Part shown: positions 50,297-61,221 of the stretch, in pieces
Layout: every line of letters begins with the position of its first letter
How positions within the stretch are numbered: position 1 is the stretch's first letter
Source: DASPHG01 sp963748315
GTDB lineage: Bacteria > Actinomycetota > Thermoleophilia > Solirubrobacterales > Thermoleophilaceae
Reading direction: 5' to 3'
NCBI GenBank assembly: GCA_963748315.1
Contig: CAVVIK010000005.1
Coordinates: 186,001-250,000, forward strand
DNA length: 64,000 nt
Position numbers and translations under genes: made by a program
Notes under the pieces: generated by a model
Databases searched by the model: none
Told to the model about the DNA's origin: nothing
What the model saw: only the letters and a program-made list of their open reading frames with translations

Positions 50297-51241
50297 ATGG
50301 AGCAGAGCACCCCTCCGAGGGTCCCCACGAACCCCGCCGAATTGGTCGGCGGCACCCCGCTCGTACAGCTGACCCGTGCCGTGGGCACCTCCGGCTCGGA
50401 GCTGCTCGCGAAGCTCGAGGCCTACAACCCGGCGGGCAGCGTGAAGGACAGGATCGGCGTCGCGATGATCGAGGCGGCCGAGCGCGAGGGCAAGATCGAG
50501 CCGGGGCGGACGACGATCGTCGAGGCCACCTCCGGGAACACCGGGATCGCGCTCGCGTTCGTGTGCGCCGCGAAGGGCTACGAGCTCGTGCTGACGCTGC
50601 CCCAGGGAATGAGTCGCGAGCGCGAGGGGATGCTGCGGCTGTTCGGCGCGCGCGTGGAGATCACCGAATCGCTCGGCGGCATGGACGAGGCCGTCGGCGC
50701 CGCCGAGGCGATCGCGCGCGAGCGCGGCAACTGCTTCATCCCCGACCAGTTCTCGAACCCGGCGAATCCCGAGATCCATCGCCGCACGACCGCCGAGGAG
50801 ATCTGGCGCGACACCGGCGGGGCGGTCGACGTGCTGGTTGCCGGCGTCGGCACGGGCGGCACGATCACGGGCACGGGCGAGGTGCTCAAGGAGCGCAACC
50901 CGGACCTGCACGTGGTGGCGGTCGAGCCGGCGGCCTCGGCCGTGCTCTCCGGCGGGACCGCCGGCCCGCACAAGATCCAGGGCATCGGTGCCGGCTTCGT
51001 CCCGACGGTTCTCAACCGCGACATCCTCGACGAGGTGATCGCGGTCGATGACGAGGACGCGCTCGAGACGGCCCGTCTCGTCGCCCGCACGGAGGGCGTG
51101 CTGCCGGGCATCTCGGGCGGCGCCGCGCTGTGGGCCGCGATGGACGTCGGCAACCGGCCGGAGATGAAGGGCAAGCGGATCGTCGTGATCGTTCCCGACT
51201 CCGGCGAGCGCTACGTATCGACCCCGTTCTTCGCGCCCTGA
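50297..51241 (+). CDS. cysK: Cysteine synthase A
   Basis: 314 residues, PLP enzyme. Schiff-base Lys50 in 'NPAGSVKDRIG', substrate loop 'TSGNTGIALA', phosphate loop 'GVGTGGTITGTG', and 'GISGGAALW'. Makes cysteine from O-acetylserine and sulfide. Start ATG 50297; a structured region with three hairpins lies directly upstream and could affect expression. It overlaps cysE by one base (TGATG), so they are coupled. Confidence 0.95.
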   Translation: MEQSTPPRVPTNPAELVGGTPLVQLTRAVGTSGSELLAKLEAYNPAGSVKDRIGVAMIEAAEREGKIEPGRTTIVEATSGNTGIALAFVCAAKGYELVLTLPQGMSREREGMLRLFGARVEITESLGGMDEAVGAAEAIARERGNCFIPDQFSNPANPEIHRRTTAEEIWRDTGGAVDVLVAGVGTGGTITGTGEVLKERNPDLHVVAVEPAASAVLSGGTAGPHKIQGIGAGFVPTVLNRDILDEVIAVDDEDALETARLVARTEGVLPGISGGAALWAAMDVGNRPEMKGKRIVVIVPDSGERYVSTPFFAP

Positions 51242-51963
51242 TGCTCGGCCTCGGGACACTCACACGCGTCACGCGCGAGCTCCGCCAGGACCTGACCGCC
51301 GCGCAGGAACGCGACCCCGCGGCCCGCGGCATCGGCCGGCTCGAGATCCTCCTCACCTACGGCGGCGTTCAGGCGCTCCTCGCGCACCGCGTCGCCCACG
51401 CGCTCCACGAGGCGGGCGTGCCGATGGTGCCGCACGCCCTTGCCAACGCGAGCCGCGTGCTCACGGGAGTCGAGATCCACCCGGCCGCTCGGATCGGCGA
51501 CGCGCTCTTCATCGACCACGGTGCGGGCGTCGTGATCGGCGAGACCGCCGAGATCGGCGACAACGTCACGCTCTACCAGGGCGTGACGCTCGGCGGGACG
51601 GGCTTCGCGCGCGGCAAGCGCCATCCGACGGTCGAGGACGACGTCGTGGTCGGGTCGGGGGCGAAGCTGCTCGGGCCGATCAGCGTCGGCCAGGCTTCGA
51701 AGGTGGGCGCGAACTCGGTCGTGATCCACGACGTGCCCGCGCGCTCCACCGTCGTGGGGAACCCCGGCCATCCGGTCCGCGTCGAAGGCAAGAAGCCCGA
51801 GGGCCCGGACGCCGACTGGGCGCACCTGCCCGACCCGGTGGCGGACGCGATCAGCTCGCTGTCGCGCCGGGTCGCCGAGCTCGAGGCTGAGCTCGGCCGC
51901 GAGAAGGGCGCCGAGGTGCGCCCGATCCGCGATCGCAAGGGCTCGGACCCCGCCGCCGGCTAG
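51241..51963 (+). CDS. cysE: Serine O-acetyltransferase
   Basis: 240 residues. N-terminal helical part ('LLTYGGVQALLAHRVAHALHEAGVPMVPHAL'), then left-handed beta-helix hexapeptide repeats: 'VEIHPAARIGDALFIDHGAGVVIGETAEIGDNVTLYQGVTLGGTG' with the catalytic His-Asp pair. It makes the O-acetylserine used by CysK. The last 60 residues are a charged helical tail ('SSLSRRVAELEAELGREKGAEVRPIRDRK') longer than usual. ATG overlaps the cysK stop. The TAG stop shares CTAG with the convergent Q-salvage gene. Confidence 0.92.
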   Translation: MLGLGTLTRVTRELRQDLTAAQERDPAARGIGRLEILLTYGGVQALLAHRVAHALHEAGVPMVPHALANASRVLTGVEIHPAARIGDALFIDHGAGVVIGETAEIGDNVTLYQGVTLGGTGFARGKRHPTVEDDVVVGSGAKLLGPISVGQASKVGANSVVIHDVPARSTVVGNPGHPVRVEGKKPEGPDADWAHLPDPVADAISSLSRRVAELEAELGREKGAEVRPIRDRKGSDPAAG

Positions 51964-52881
51964 CGGGTCACCGGAGCAGTGGCCACTTCGTGCAGGCCGG
52001 GCTGAGCTAGATAGACGGTCCGCGGTCCGGTGTCTGGGTAGCGCCTTGTAGCGCGGCTCCTGGCCGCGGTCCCACAGCCAGGTGTCGAGCGTCCGCTCGG
52101 GGACGCCCAGCTGCTCCGCGATCTGGGCGCACGCGTGCACCGCGCACGCGCGGATCTCGAGCTCGTTGACCGATCCCGGGGGGATCAGCTCGCCTCGCTC
52201 GATGTAGTCGGCGAGCGGCCCGTCGTAGACGAGCACGCCATCGACGCGCAGGACGTGCGGGACGACGTTGTCGGCGAAGATCGTCAGCTCGTCGAGGTCG
52301 CCGAACTCGGTGACGCCCGCGAGCGCGAGGTCGTTGGCCGTGATCTGCGCCCGCTTCCAGAACCCGACGTCGTCGAAGAACGGCATCCCGGCGGCCAGCA
52401 CCTCTGCGAGCCGCACCGCCGAGCCGTCGACAGCATCGACAACGTCGATCGCGCTCCGGCCGGCGAGGAACGCGCCCAGCGAGCGCAGCGCCTCTGCGTA
52501 CAGGTCCATCAGCTCGTGGCCGGGCTTCTGCCCGAACACGTCGGCCAGCTCCGCGGGGTCGATCGTGCGGAGCTCGGTCGGCGACCACGGCCCGCGCTCG
52601 CGGAACCGCTTCGCCAGCCCGCCCGCGATCGTGTAGTAGCCGGACAGTCCTGCCGGCTTCTCGAGCGTCGGAAACCAGCCGGACCCGAAGTTGATCGAGT
52701 CCAGCGTGAGCATGTACGCGGCGACGTCCTCGCGCGACCCGTCGAGGTAGTGCAGCTCGGGGTCGAGGATCGGGGCGAGGCCCGGCTTGATCTCGCCCGC
52801 CGCTTCAAGGTCGATCGAGACGTGGCGCGCGGACCCCGCAACGCCCGCGCAGTGCTCCCTTACTCGCTCGGGGATCGTCAC
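51960..52881 (-). CDS. Queuosine-salvage (DUF2419) nucleosidase (frameshift near 52030)
   Basis: GTG 52881. 'AYMLTLDSINFGSGWFPTLEKPAGLSGYYTIAGGL' and 'LADVFGQKPGHELMDLYAEALRSLGAFL', plus 'LRVDGVLVYDGPLADYIERGELIPPGS' and 'TWLWDRGQEPRYKA' match the DUF2419/Q_salvage family; characterised members hydrolyse queuosine 5'-phosphate to the base queuine. Reading past 52030 in the next frame gives 'YPDTGPRTVYLAQPGLHE' and a stop in CTAG shared with cysE. About 306 residues. Its start is 22 bp from the divergent pcrA. Confidence 0.72.
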
Positions 52882-52887
52882 GGTGGC

Positions 52888-52897
52888 TGTCTATCCT
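52888..52897. promoter_or_regulatory. Divergent leaderless promoter, shared TA
   Basis: Plus TATCCT (52892-52897) ends 6 nt before the pcrA GTG. Minus TAGACA (52893-52888, one mismatch) ends 6 nt before the Q-salvage GTG. They share TA at 52892-52893. Confidence 0.55.
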
Positions 52898-52903
52898 CGC
52901 GGA

Positions 52904-55074
<2,171 letters not shown>

Positions 55075-55078
<4 letters not shown>

Positions 55079-55935
55079 GCGCAAAGCTGATCGACGGCAA
55101 GGCCGTCTCGGAGCGCGTCCGCGAGGGGGTGCGCAAGGAGGTCGAGCACTGGGTCGCCAGCGGGGAGCATCAGGCGCCCGGGCTCGCCACGATCCTCGTG
55201 GGCGACGACCCCGCGTCGGAGGTCTATGTGCGCAACAAGCGCAAGGCGTGCGAGGCGGCAGGCATGCGCTCGATCCACCACGAGCTCGCCGCGGATACGA
55301 GCCAGGAAGAGGTCGCGGCGTTGATCGAGAAGCTGAACGCCGACGCGGAGGTGACGGGGATCCTGCTCCAGCTGCCCGTGCCGCCGCAGATCGACGGCGA
55401 CGAGATGACGGGGCTGATCGACCCGCTCAAGGACGTGGACGGCCTGACGCCGATCAACGCGGGCCTCCTCTCACAGGGGCGCGAGGCGCTCGTGGCCTGC
55501 ACGCCGTCCGGTGTGATGGAGCTGCTGCGCGAGGCGAACGTCGAGCTGAAGGGCGCCGAGGCGGTGGTGGTCGGCCGCTCAAAGCTCGTGGGCAAGCCCG
55601 TCGTTCAGCTGCTGCTGGCCGAGGACGCCACCGTCACCACCGCGCACTCGCGCACGCGCGACCTGGCCGAGGTGTGCAGGCGCGCCGACGTCCTCGTCGC
55701 GGCTGTCGGCGTCCCGCGGCTCGTGAACGCCGACATGGTCAAACCAGGCGCGGTCGTGATCGACGTGGGCATCAACCGGGTCGAGGAGGGCCTCGTCGGC
55801 GACGTCGACTTCGAGGGCGTCAAGGAGAAGGCCAGCGCGATCACACCGGTGCCCGGCGGCGTGGGCCCGATGACGATCGCGATGCTGCTCGCGAACACGA
55901 TGAAGGCTGCGCGGCTTCAGGCGTCGATACGCTGA
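55075..55935 (+). CDS. folD: Methylenetetrahydrofolate dehydrogenase/cyclohydrolase
   Basis: 286 residues. 'LATILVGDDPASEVYVRNKRKACEAAGM' (catalytic Tyr/Lys), 'GILLQLPVPPQID', 'PLKDVDGLTPINAGLL', 'CTPSGVMELL', NADP-binding 'AVVVGRSKLVGKPVVQLLL', and 'ITPVPGGVGPMTIAMLL'. It makes 10-formyl-THF. Coupled to pcrA by a 4-bp overlap. Its last codons contain the TACGCT box of the next gene. Confidence 0.95.
55928..55933 (+). promoter_or_regulatory. -10-like TACGCT within the folD end
   Basis: TACGCT ends 6 nt before GTG 55940 and overlaps the folD stop codon region. Confidence 0.4.
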
Positions 55936-55939
55936 ATCC

Positions 55940-56422
55940 GTGGATTTCGACCGAGTTCGGTTCGGCGACTGGGTGATGGCCTGCGGCGGCGCCGCCGTCC
56001 TGCTGGTGATGCTCGTCGACTGGTACTCGATCCCTGCGCTCACCCTGGGCGATCAGTCGACCGGATCGGTCGGGTTCAACGCGTGGGAGTCGTTCGCGGT
56101 GAACGACGTGATCATCGCCCTCGCCGCGGTCATGGCGCTCGCGGCGTTCGTCCTCACGGCGGCGCAGCCGACGGCCGCCGTCCCGCTCGCGGTGGCCTCG
56201 CTGGCGACGCTCGTCGCGGTCCTCTCGTTCGTGCTCGTCGTTATCCGCCTGATCTGGCCGCCCGACATAACGGACGGCGTGTTCGACGCCTCGCGCGAGG
56301 CCGGCGCCTGGCTCGGGCTCGTCGCCGTCAGCGTCCTCACCGCCGGATGCCTCGCGAGCATCCGTGACGAGCGCCTGCCGCGCCCTGAGCACCAGGCCGA
56401 GCCGCGGCTTGTGCAGCCGTGA
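55940..56422 (+). CDS. Four-helix membrane protein, paralog of next gene
   Basis: 160 residues. Four TM helices: 'WVMACGGAAVLLVMLVDWYS', 'VNDVIIALAAVMALAAFVLT', 'AVPLAVASLATLVAVLSFVLVVI', 'AGAWLGLVAVSVLTAGCLAS'. The N-terminal 'LLVMLVDWYS' pattern repeats in the following gene ('LLVMAVDWYS'), so they arose by duplication. No known function. Overlaps the next gene by 4 bp. Confidence 0.65.
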   Translation: MDFDRVRFGDWVMACGGAAVLLVMLVDWYSIPALTLGDQSTGSVGFNAWESFAVNDVIIALAAVMALAAFVLTAAQPTAAVPLAVASLATLVAVLSFVLVVIRLIWPPDITDGVFDASREAGAWLGLVAVSVLTAGCLASIRDERLPRPEHQAEPRLVQP

Positions 56423-56950
56423 GGCTCGGTCACGCCATCGCGCTGGTCGGTGCGCTCGCCCTGCTGCTCGTCATGGCGGTGGACTGGTACAGCAGCGCCC
56501 AGGGCGACGAGGCGCGCCGGATCGAGAGCGTCACCGACAACCCCTCCGGCGCCGAGGCGGGCGAGATCGACCGGCGCCTCAACGAGGAGGCGCGCTTCGT
56601 GGCCGAGGGCGAGGAGAAGAACGCCTGGCAGGCGGATGCGCTGATCGACCGCATCCTGCTCGGCCTGATGCTCGCCGCGATCGTGCTGGCGATCCTGGCC
56701 GCGGTCACCCGCGCGGCGGGCGCGAAGCCGACGAAGGGGCTTGGGCCGGCTGGCCTGGCCGCGCTTAGTCGCGACCGCGGCTGCGGTCGGGGTCGCGTAC
56801 CGGATCATCCAGGAGCCGGGGCTCGACCAGGCGACGCACGTGAAGGCCGGGCCGATGCTCGCGCTCGTGGCGCTCGCCCTGATCGCGCTCGGATCTGCGT
56901 ACGCGCTGCGTGCCGACGACAGGGAGGCTGCCGATGCCGGAGCTGCGTGA
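56419..56950 (+). CDS. Membrane protein, tandem paralog (frameshift near 56755)
   Basis: GTG 56419: 'RLGHAIALVGALALLLVMAVDWYSSAQGDEARRIES', a soluble loop, 'LIDRILLGLMLAAIVLAILAAVTRA', then a break near 56755. A shift there gives 'LVATAAAVGVAYRIIQEPGLDQATHVKAGPMLALVALALIALGSAYALRA'. Four TM helices and about 176 residues, like its upstream paralog, but with a long charged first loop. Stop at 56948-56950, overlapping the thioesterase by 17 bp. Confidence 0.6.
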
Positions 56951-57314
56951 GGGAATCGAGCGGTCCGACACGTTCACGGTCGAGGACCGGCTGCTGACCG
57001 ACGTGGGCGGCACGATCGGCGTCGCTGTCCTCTCGACCCCGGGGATGATCGCGATGATGGAGCGCAACTCGGCGATCCTCGCGTTCGAGAGCCTGCCCGA
57101 CGGCAAGGCCACGGTCGGGTTCGAGGTTTGTGTGCGGCACGTGGCGGCCGCGGCCGAGGGTGCTGAGTGCACAGTGCACTCGCAGCTGAACGAGATCGTC
57201 GACGGGCGCAAGCTGCGCTTCGAGGTCGAGGTCACCGAGGGCGGGCGCGTGATCGGGGTCGGCACGCACGAGCGACGCGTGATCGACGCCGGTGGCCCGG
57301 CCACCGGCTCTTAG
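56934..57314 (+). CDS. FlK-like thioesterase
   Basis: 126 residues of hot-dog fold: 'PELREGIERSDTFTVEDRLLTDVGG', 'VLSTPGMIAMMERNSAILAFESLPDGKATVGFEVCVRHVAAAAEGAECTVHSQLNEI' and 'LRFEVEVTEGGRVIGVGTHERRVID'. Central helix and strand order match fluoroacetyl-CoA-thioesterase-like proteins. ATG 56934 has GGGAGG at 6 nt; overlaps previous. Substrate acyl-CoA unknown. gatC follows after 12 bp. Confidence 0.75.
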   Translation: MPELREGIERSDTFTVEDRLLTDVGGTIGVAVLSTPGMIAMMERNSAILAFESLPDGKATVGFEVCVRHVAAAAEGAECTVHSQLNEIVDGRKLRFEVEVTEGGRVIGVGTHERRVIDAGGPATGS

Positions 57315-57317
57315 AAT
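57312..57317 (+). promoter_or_regulatory. -10-like TAGAAT before gatC
   Basis: TAGAAT ends 9 nt before the gatC ATG and overlaps the thioesterase stop codon. Confidence 0.4.
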
Positions 57318-57326
57318 CGGGCGGTC

Positions 57327-57611
57327 ATGATCGACCGCGAGCAGGTCCTCCACGTCGCGCGCCTCGCGCGCCTGCGCCTGACGGATGACGAGGTCACGCG
57401 CATGACGGGCGAGCTGTCGACGATCCTCGACCACATCGAGAAGATCAACGAGCTCGATCTGGACGACGTCGAGCCAACCTCGCACGTGGTCGAGGTCGAG
57501 AACGTGCTCCGCGCCGACGAGCCGCGCGAGAGCTGGCCGCGCGAGCGGATCCTCGAGCTCGCCCCCGACGCGGCCGACGGCGGCTTCCGGGTGCCGAGCC
57601 CCGGGCAGTGA
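57327..57611 (+). CDS. gatC: Asp/Glu-tRNA amidotransferase subunit C
   Basis: 94 residues: 'DREQVLHVARLARLRLTDDEVTRMTGELSTILDHIEKINELDLDDVEPTSHVV' and 'LRADEPRESWPRERIL' are GatC. It wraps around GatA and links it to GatB. Overlaps gatA by 4 bp. Confidence 0.94.
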   Translation: MIDREQVLHVARLARLRLTDDEVTRMTGELSTILDHIEKINELDLDDVEPTSHVVEVENVLRADEPRESWPRERILELAPDAADGGFRVPSPGQ

Positions 57612-59017
57612 GCGAGCTGGCACAGCTGACCGCGGCACAGGCTGCGGAGAAGATCCGCGCCGGCGAGGTGTCCGCCGACGAGATCTGGACGCTCTACCGC
57701 GAGCGCGCGGCGGCGGACGACCTGAACGCGTACATGTGGGTCGCCGACGACCCCGAAGCCGGGGATGGCCCGCTCGCGGGCGTCCCGCTCGCGGTCAAGG
57801 ATCTGTTCTGCGTCGAGGGTGTCCCGAGCTATGCCGGGTCGCGGATCCTGGAGGGCTACCGGCCGACCTACACGGCTACGAGCGTGCGCAAGCTGCGTGA
57901 CGCGGGCGCACCCGTCCTCGGCAAGACCAACATGGACGAGTTCGCGATGGGCTCGTCGAACGAGAACTCCGGCTTCGGGCCCGTCCAGAACCCGTGGGAC
58001 CGCGAGCGCGTGCCCGGTGGCTCGTCGGGCGGCTCCGCTGCGGCAGTGGCCGCGGGCAGCGCGCCGTGGGCGATCGGGACCGACACGGGCGGATCGATTC
58101 GCCAGCCGGCGGCGTGCTGCGGGATCGTCGGCCTGAAGCCGACCTACGGCGCGGTCTCGCGCTACGGGATGATCGCGTTCGCGTCGTCGCTCGACCAGTG
58201 CGGCCCGCTTACCCGCGACGTCACCGACGCGGCGTTGCTCTTCCGGCACATGGTCGGCAAGGACCCGTGCGACTCGACCTCGCTCGAGTTCCCGGAGGAG
58301 GTCGCGCTCCCCACTGCCGAGAGCCTCGACGGCGTCGTCTTCGGCGTGCCGCCCGAGCTCACCGGCGAGGGGATCGAGGACGGCGTCAAAGCCGTCTTCG
58401 AGCAGACGCTCGAGAAGATCGAGAGCCTGGGCGGCAAGCTCGAGGAGGTAGGGCTGCCGCACGCGCCTCACGGAATCGCGGCGTACTACCTGATCGCGCC
58501 CGCGGAGGCGTCGGCCAACCTGTCGCGCTACGACGGGGTGCGGTTCGGCATCCGTGAGGGGAACGGAGATCTCCTGTCGATGTACGAGGAGACTCGAGCA
58601 CAGGGCTTCGGCGACGAGGTCAAGCGCCGGATCATGCTCGGCACGTACGCGCTGTCGGCCGGCTACTACGAGGCCTACTACGGCCGCGCGCAGCGGGTGC
58701 GCACGAAGATCGCCGACGACTTCCGCGAGGCGTTCGCGAAGGTCGACCTGATCGTGACGCCGACGAGCCCGACGGTCGCGTTCAAGCTCGGCGAACGCAC
58801 CGACGACCCGTGGGCGATGTACCTGGCCGACGCCTGCACGGTGCCGATGCCGCTGGCCGGCATCCCGGCGATCTCGATCCCGGGCGGACTGGCCGAGGGG
58901 CTGCCTGTCGGCATCCAGCTCGCAGGACCGGCGTTCAGCGAGAACCGGATCTTCGACGCCGCTCACGCGCTCGAGCAGGCGATCGGCTTCGAGGAAGGGC
59001 CGTGGCGTGACGCGTGA
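57608..59017 (+). CDS. gatA: Asp/Glu-tRNA amidotransferase subunit A
   Basis: 469 residues, amidase-signature enzyme. Catalytic triad Lys64 ('AVKDLF'), cis-Ser139 ('PGGSSGGSAAAVAAG') and Ser163 ('GTDTGGSIRQPAACCG'). Releases ammonia from glutamine and passes it to GatB. Intact. GTG start overlaps gatC. Overlaps gatB by 11 bp. Confidence 0.96.
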   Translation: MSELAQLTAAQAAEKIRAGEVSADEIWTLYRERAAADDLNAYMWVADDPEAGDGPLAGVPLAVKDLFCVEGVPSYAGSRILEGYRPTYTATSVRKLRDAGAPVLGKTNMDEFAMGSSNENSGFGPVQNPWDRERVPGGSSGGSAAAVAAGSAPWAIGTDTGGSIRQPAACCGIVGLKPTYGAVSRYGMIAFASSLDQCGPLTRDVTDAALLFRHMVGKDPCDSTSLEFPEEVALPTAESLDGVVFGVPPELTGEGIEDGVKAVFEQTLEKIESLGGKLEEVGLPHAPHGIAAYYLIAPAEASANLSRYDGVRFGIREGNGDLLSMYEETRAQGFGDEVKRRIMLGTYALSAGYYEAYYGRAQRVRTKIADDFREAFAKVDLIVTPTSPTVAFKLGERTDDPWAMYLADACTVPMPLAGIPAISIPGGLAEGLPVGIQLAGPAFSENRIFDAAHALEQAIGFEEGPWRDA

Positions 59018-60417
59018 CCCCGATCGCGTCTACGAGCCCGTCATCGGGCTCGAGATCCATGTCCAGCTGAGCACGCGGACGAAGATGTTCTGCGGGTGTG
59101 CGCTGTCGTTCGGCGAGGAGCCGAACACGCGCACGTGCCCGATCTGCCTCGGGCATCCCGGCGTCCTGCCTGTGATCAACGCGGAGGCCGTCCACTACGC
59201 GCTGATGATCGGGATGGCGCTCGAGTGCGAGATCGCCGACCGCTCGATCTTCCACCGCAAGCAGTACTTCTATCCCGACAATCCGAAGGCGTACCAGATC
59301 TCCCAGTACGACGTACCGATTTGCGGCGCGGGCCGGCTGGGCGATGTGCGAATCCACCGCGCGCACCTCGAGGAGGATGCCGCGAAGCTCGTGCACGCCG
59401 GCGCGTCGGGTCGCATCCACAGCGCCGAGCACTCGACCGTCGACTTCAACCGCTGCGGCACGCCGCTGGTCGAGATCGTCACCGAGCCTGACCTGCACGA
59501 CCCGAAGGCCGCGGGCGAATGGCTGCGCCTCCTGCGCGCAACCCTGAAGCGGCTCGGCGTCTCGGATGTGAACATGGAGGAGGGCTCGCTGCGCTGCGAC
59601 GCGAACGTCTCGCTGCGGCATGCCGGGTCGGCGACGCTCGGCACGAAGACCGAGCTGAAGAACATGAACTCGTTCCGCTTCCTCGAGCGCGGGATCGAGG
59701 CGGAGCTGAAGCGCCAGGAGGAGATCCTCCGCGACGGCGGCGAGGTCGAGCAGGAGACGCTCCACTTCGACCCGCAGAGCGGCGCGCTCAGCAGCCTCCG
59801 CTCGAAGGAGGAGGCGCACGACTACCGCTACTTCCCGGAGCCCGACCTGGTCGCGGTGGCGCCGACACAGGAGATGCTCGACCGCGCCCGCGCGGCGCTG
59901 CCCGAGCTACCGGCGGCGCGCGCCGGCCGCTTCGAGGCGGAGCTGGGGCTGCCCGCCGATACCGCCAAGCTGCTCGCCTTCCGCTCCGAGCTCGGCGACC
60001 TCTACGAGGAGGCGCTGTCAACCGACGGCGTCGACCCGAAGACGCTCGCGAACTGGGTCACCCAGGAGTCGGCCGCGGCCGAAGTGGAGCCGGCCGCGCT
60101 CGCGAAGCTCGTGGTGATGGTCAGCGAGAAGACCGTCTCCGCATCGGCCGCGCGCAAGGTGCTCGGCGTGCTGGCCGACGAAGGGAGGGGACCCGGCCGA
60201 GATCGTCGAGAAGCAGGGGCTCGGCGCCCAGGGCGCGGACGAGCTCGGCGAGATCGTCGACAAGGCGATCGCCGAGAACGCGGACGCCGTCGAGAAGATC
60301 AAGGCGGGGAAGGGCCAGGCGATCGGCGCGATCGTCGGCGCGGTGATGAAGGAGACGAAGGGCCGCGCCGACGGCGGCGAGGTCCAGAAGCTGATCCGGG
60401 AGAAGCTGAGCCTTTGA
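59007..60417 (+). CDS. gatB: Asp/Glu-tRNA amidotransferase subunit B (frameshift near 60190)
   Basis: 'YEPVIGLEIHVQLSTRTKMFCGC', 'TCPICLGHPGVLPVIN', 'FHRKQYFYPDNPKAYQISQYD', 'DFNRCGTPLVEIVTEPDL' and 'GSLRCDANVSLR' are GatB. Near 60190 an extra base in a G-run breaks the frame; the next frame continues 'DPAEIVEKQGLGAQGADELGEIVDKAI' and ends at TGA 60415-60417 with 'LIREKLSL'. That is the normal YqeY-like tail, about 470 residues. With GatA and GatC it converts Glu-tRNA-Gln (or Asp-tRNA-Asn). Confidence 0.93.
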
Positions 60418-60980
60418 GCGTTCAGTACTACTGCGCGGCGTCGCTTGACGGCTACATCGCGGAGGTCGACGACAACCTCGACTGGCTTACCGCCTACCGA
60501 CCTCCTGCTCCGCCAAGCGAGGACGTCACACCGGTCGAGGGCGGCTATGACGACTTCTACGCGGAAGTCGGCGCGCTCGTCAGCGGGTCCGTCACGTACG
60601 AGTGGGTACTCGAGCACTTGACCGAGTGGCCATACGCGGGCAAGCCGTGCTGGATCCTCAGCTCACGTGACCTCCGCGTGCCCGAGGGGGACGACGTCGA
60701 CGTTCGACTACGCAACGCTCCGGTGGTGGAGCTCCTCGACGACATGCTGAGCTCCGCCGGCGAGGGCAGCCTCTGGATCCTCGGCGGTGGAAACGTCGCC
60801 TCGCAGTTCGCCGACGAAGGCCTGCTCGACGAGGTGATCGTGACCGTGGTCCCCGTCGTGCTCGGGAATGGAAAGCCGCTCTTCGACAGCCGGCTGCCCG
60901 GCAGCCCAATGCGCCTCGTCGGGGTGTCGCCGCGTGAGAGCGGAATGGTCGAGCTTCACTACGAGGTGGTGAAGGGCTAG
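60414..60980 (+). CDS. RibD C-terminal/dihydrofolate-reductase-like protein
   Basis: 188 residues from TTG 60414 (overlaps gatB). 'VQYYCAASLDGYIAEVDDNLDWL' , 'ALVSGSVTYEWVLEHL', 'GSLWILGGGNVASQFADEGLLDEVIVTVVPVVLGNGKPLFD' match the RibD_C/DHFR-like reductase family (NADPH-binding 'GGGN'). Natural substrate unknown. TTG is the only start close to the family-like N-terminus. Confidence 0.82.
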   Translation: MSVQYYCAASLDGYIAEVDDNLDWLTAYRPPAPPSEDVTPVEGGYDDFYAEVGALVSGSVTYEWVLEHLTEWPYAGKPCWILSSRDLRVPEGDDVDVRLRNAPVVELLDDMLSSAGEGSLWILGGGNVASQFADEGLLDEVIVTVVPVVLGNGKPLFDSRLPGSPMRLVGVSPRESGMVELHYEVVKG

Positions 60981-61006
60981 ACGGGCTCAGCCGTATACCC
61001 AGCGGG

Positions 61007-61221
61007 ATGCTTCGCCTCTTTGTCCTCGCCGTGGCACTGATCTGGGTTGGCTTGATGGGTGCCGGTGCGTTCAACCCCGACGACGGCTCCGTACTCCGCA
61101 GTGAGCCGCTATGGCGAATCTTCGGACTGGGCGCTTACGTCGGGATGGCCTGGCTCTTCGGGATTCCGTTGTTTGCGGCAGGTCGCCTTGCGTTCAGGGC
61201 AATCAGGCGCCTCTGCCCTAG
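61007..61221 (+). CDS. Small two-helix membrane protein (3' end uncertain)
   Basis: ATG 61007 lies 7 nt after TATACC. 'MLRLFVLAVALIWVGLMGAGAF' and 'IFGLGAYVGMAWLFGIPLFAAGRLAF' are two TM helices. The open frame continues to 61525 with unnatural composition antisense to a real gene, so I end it at the TAG at 61219, reached by a one-base shift near 61190. Function unknown. Confidence 0.45.
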
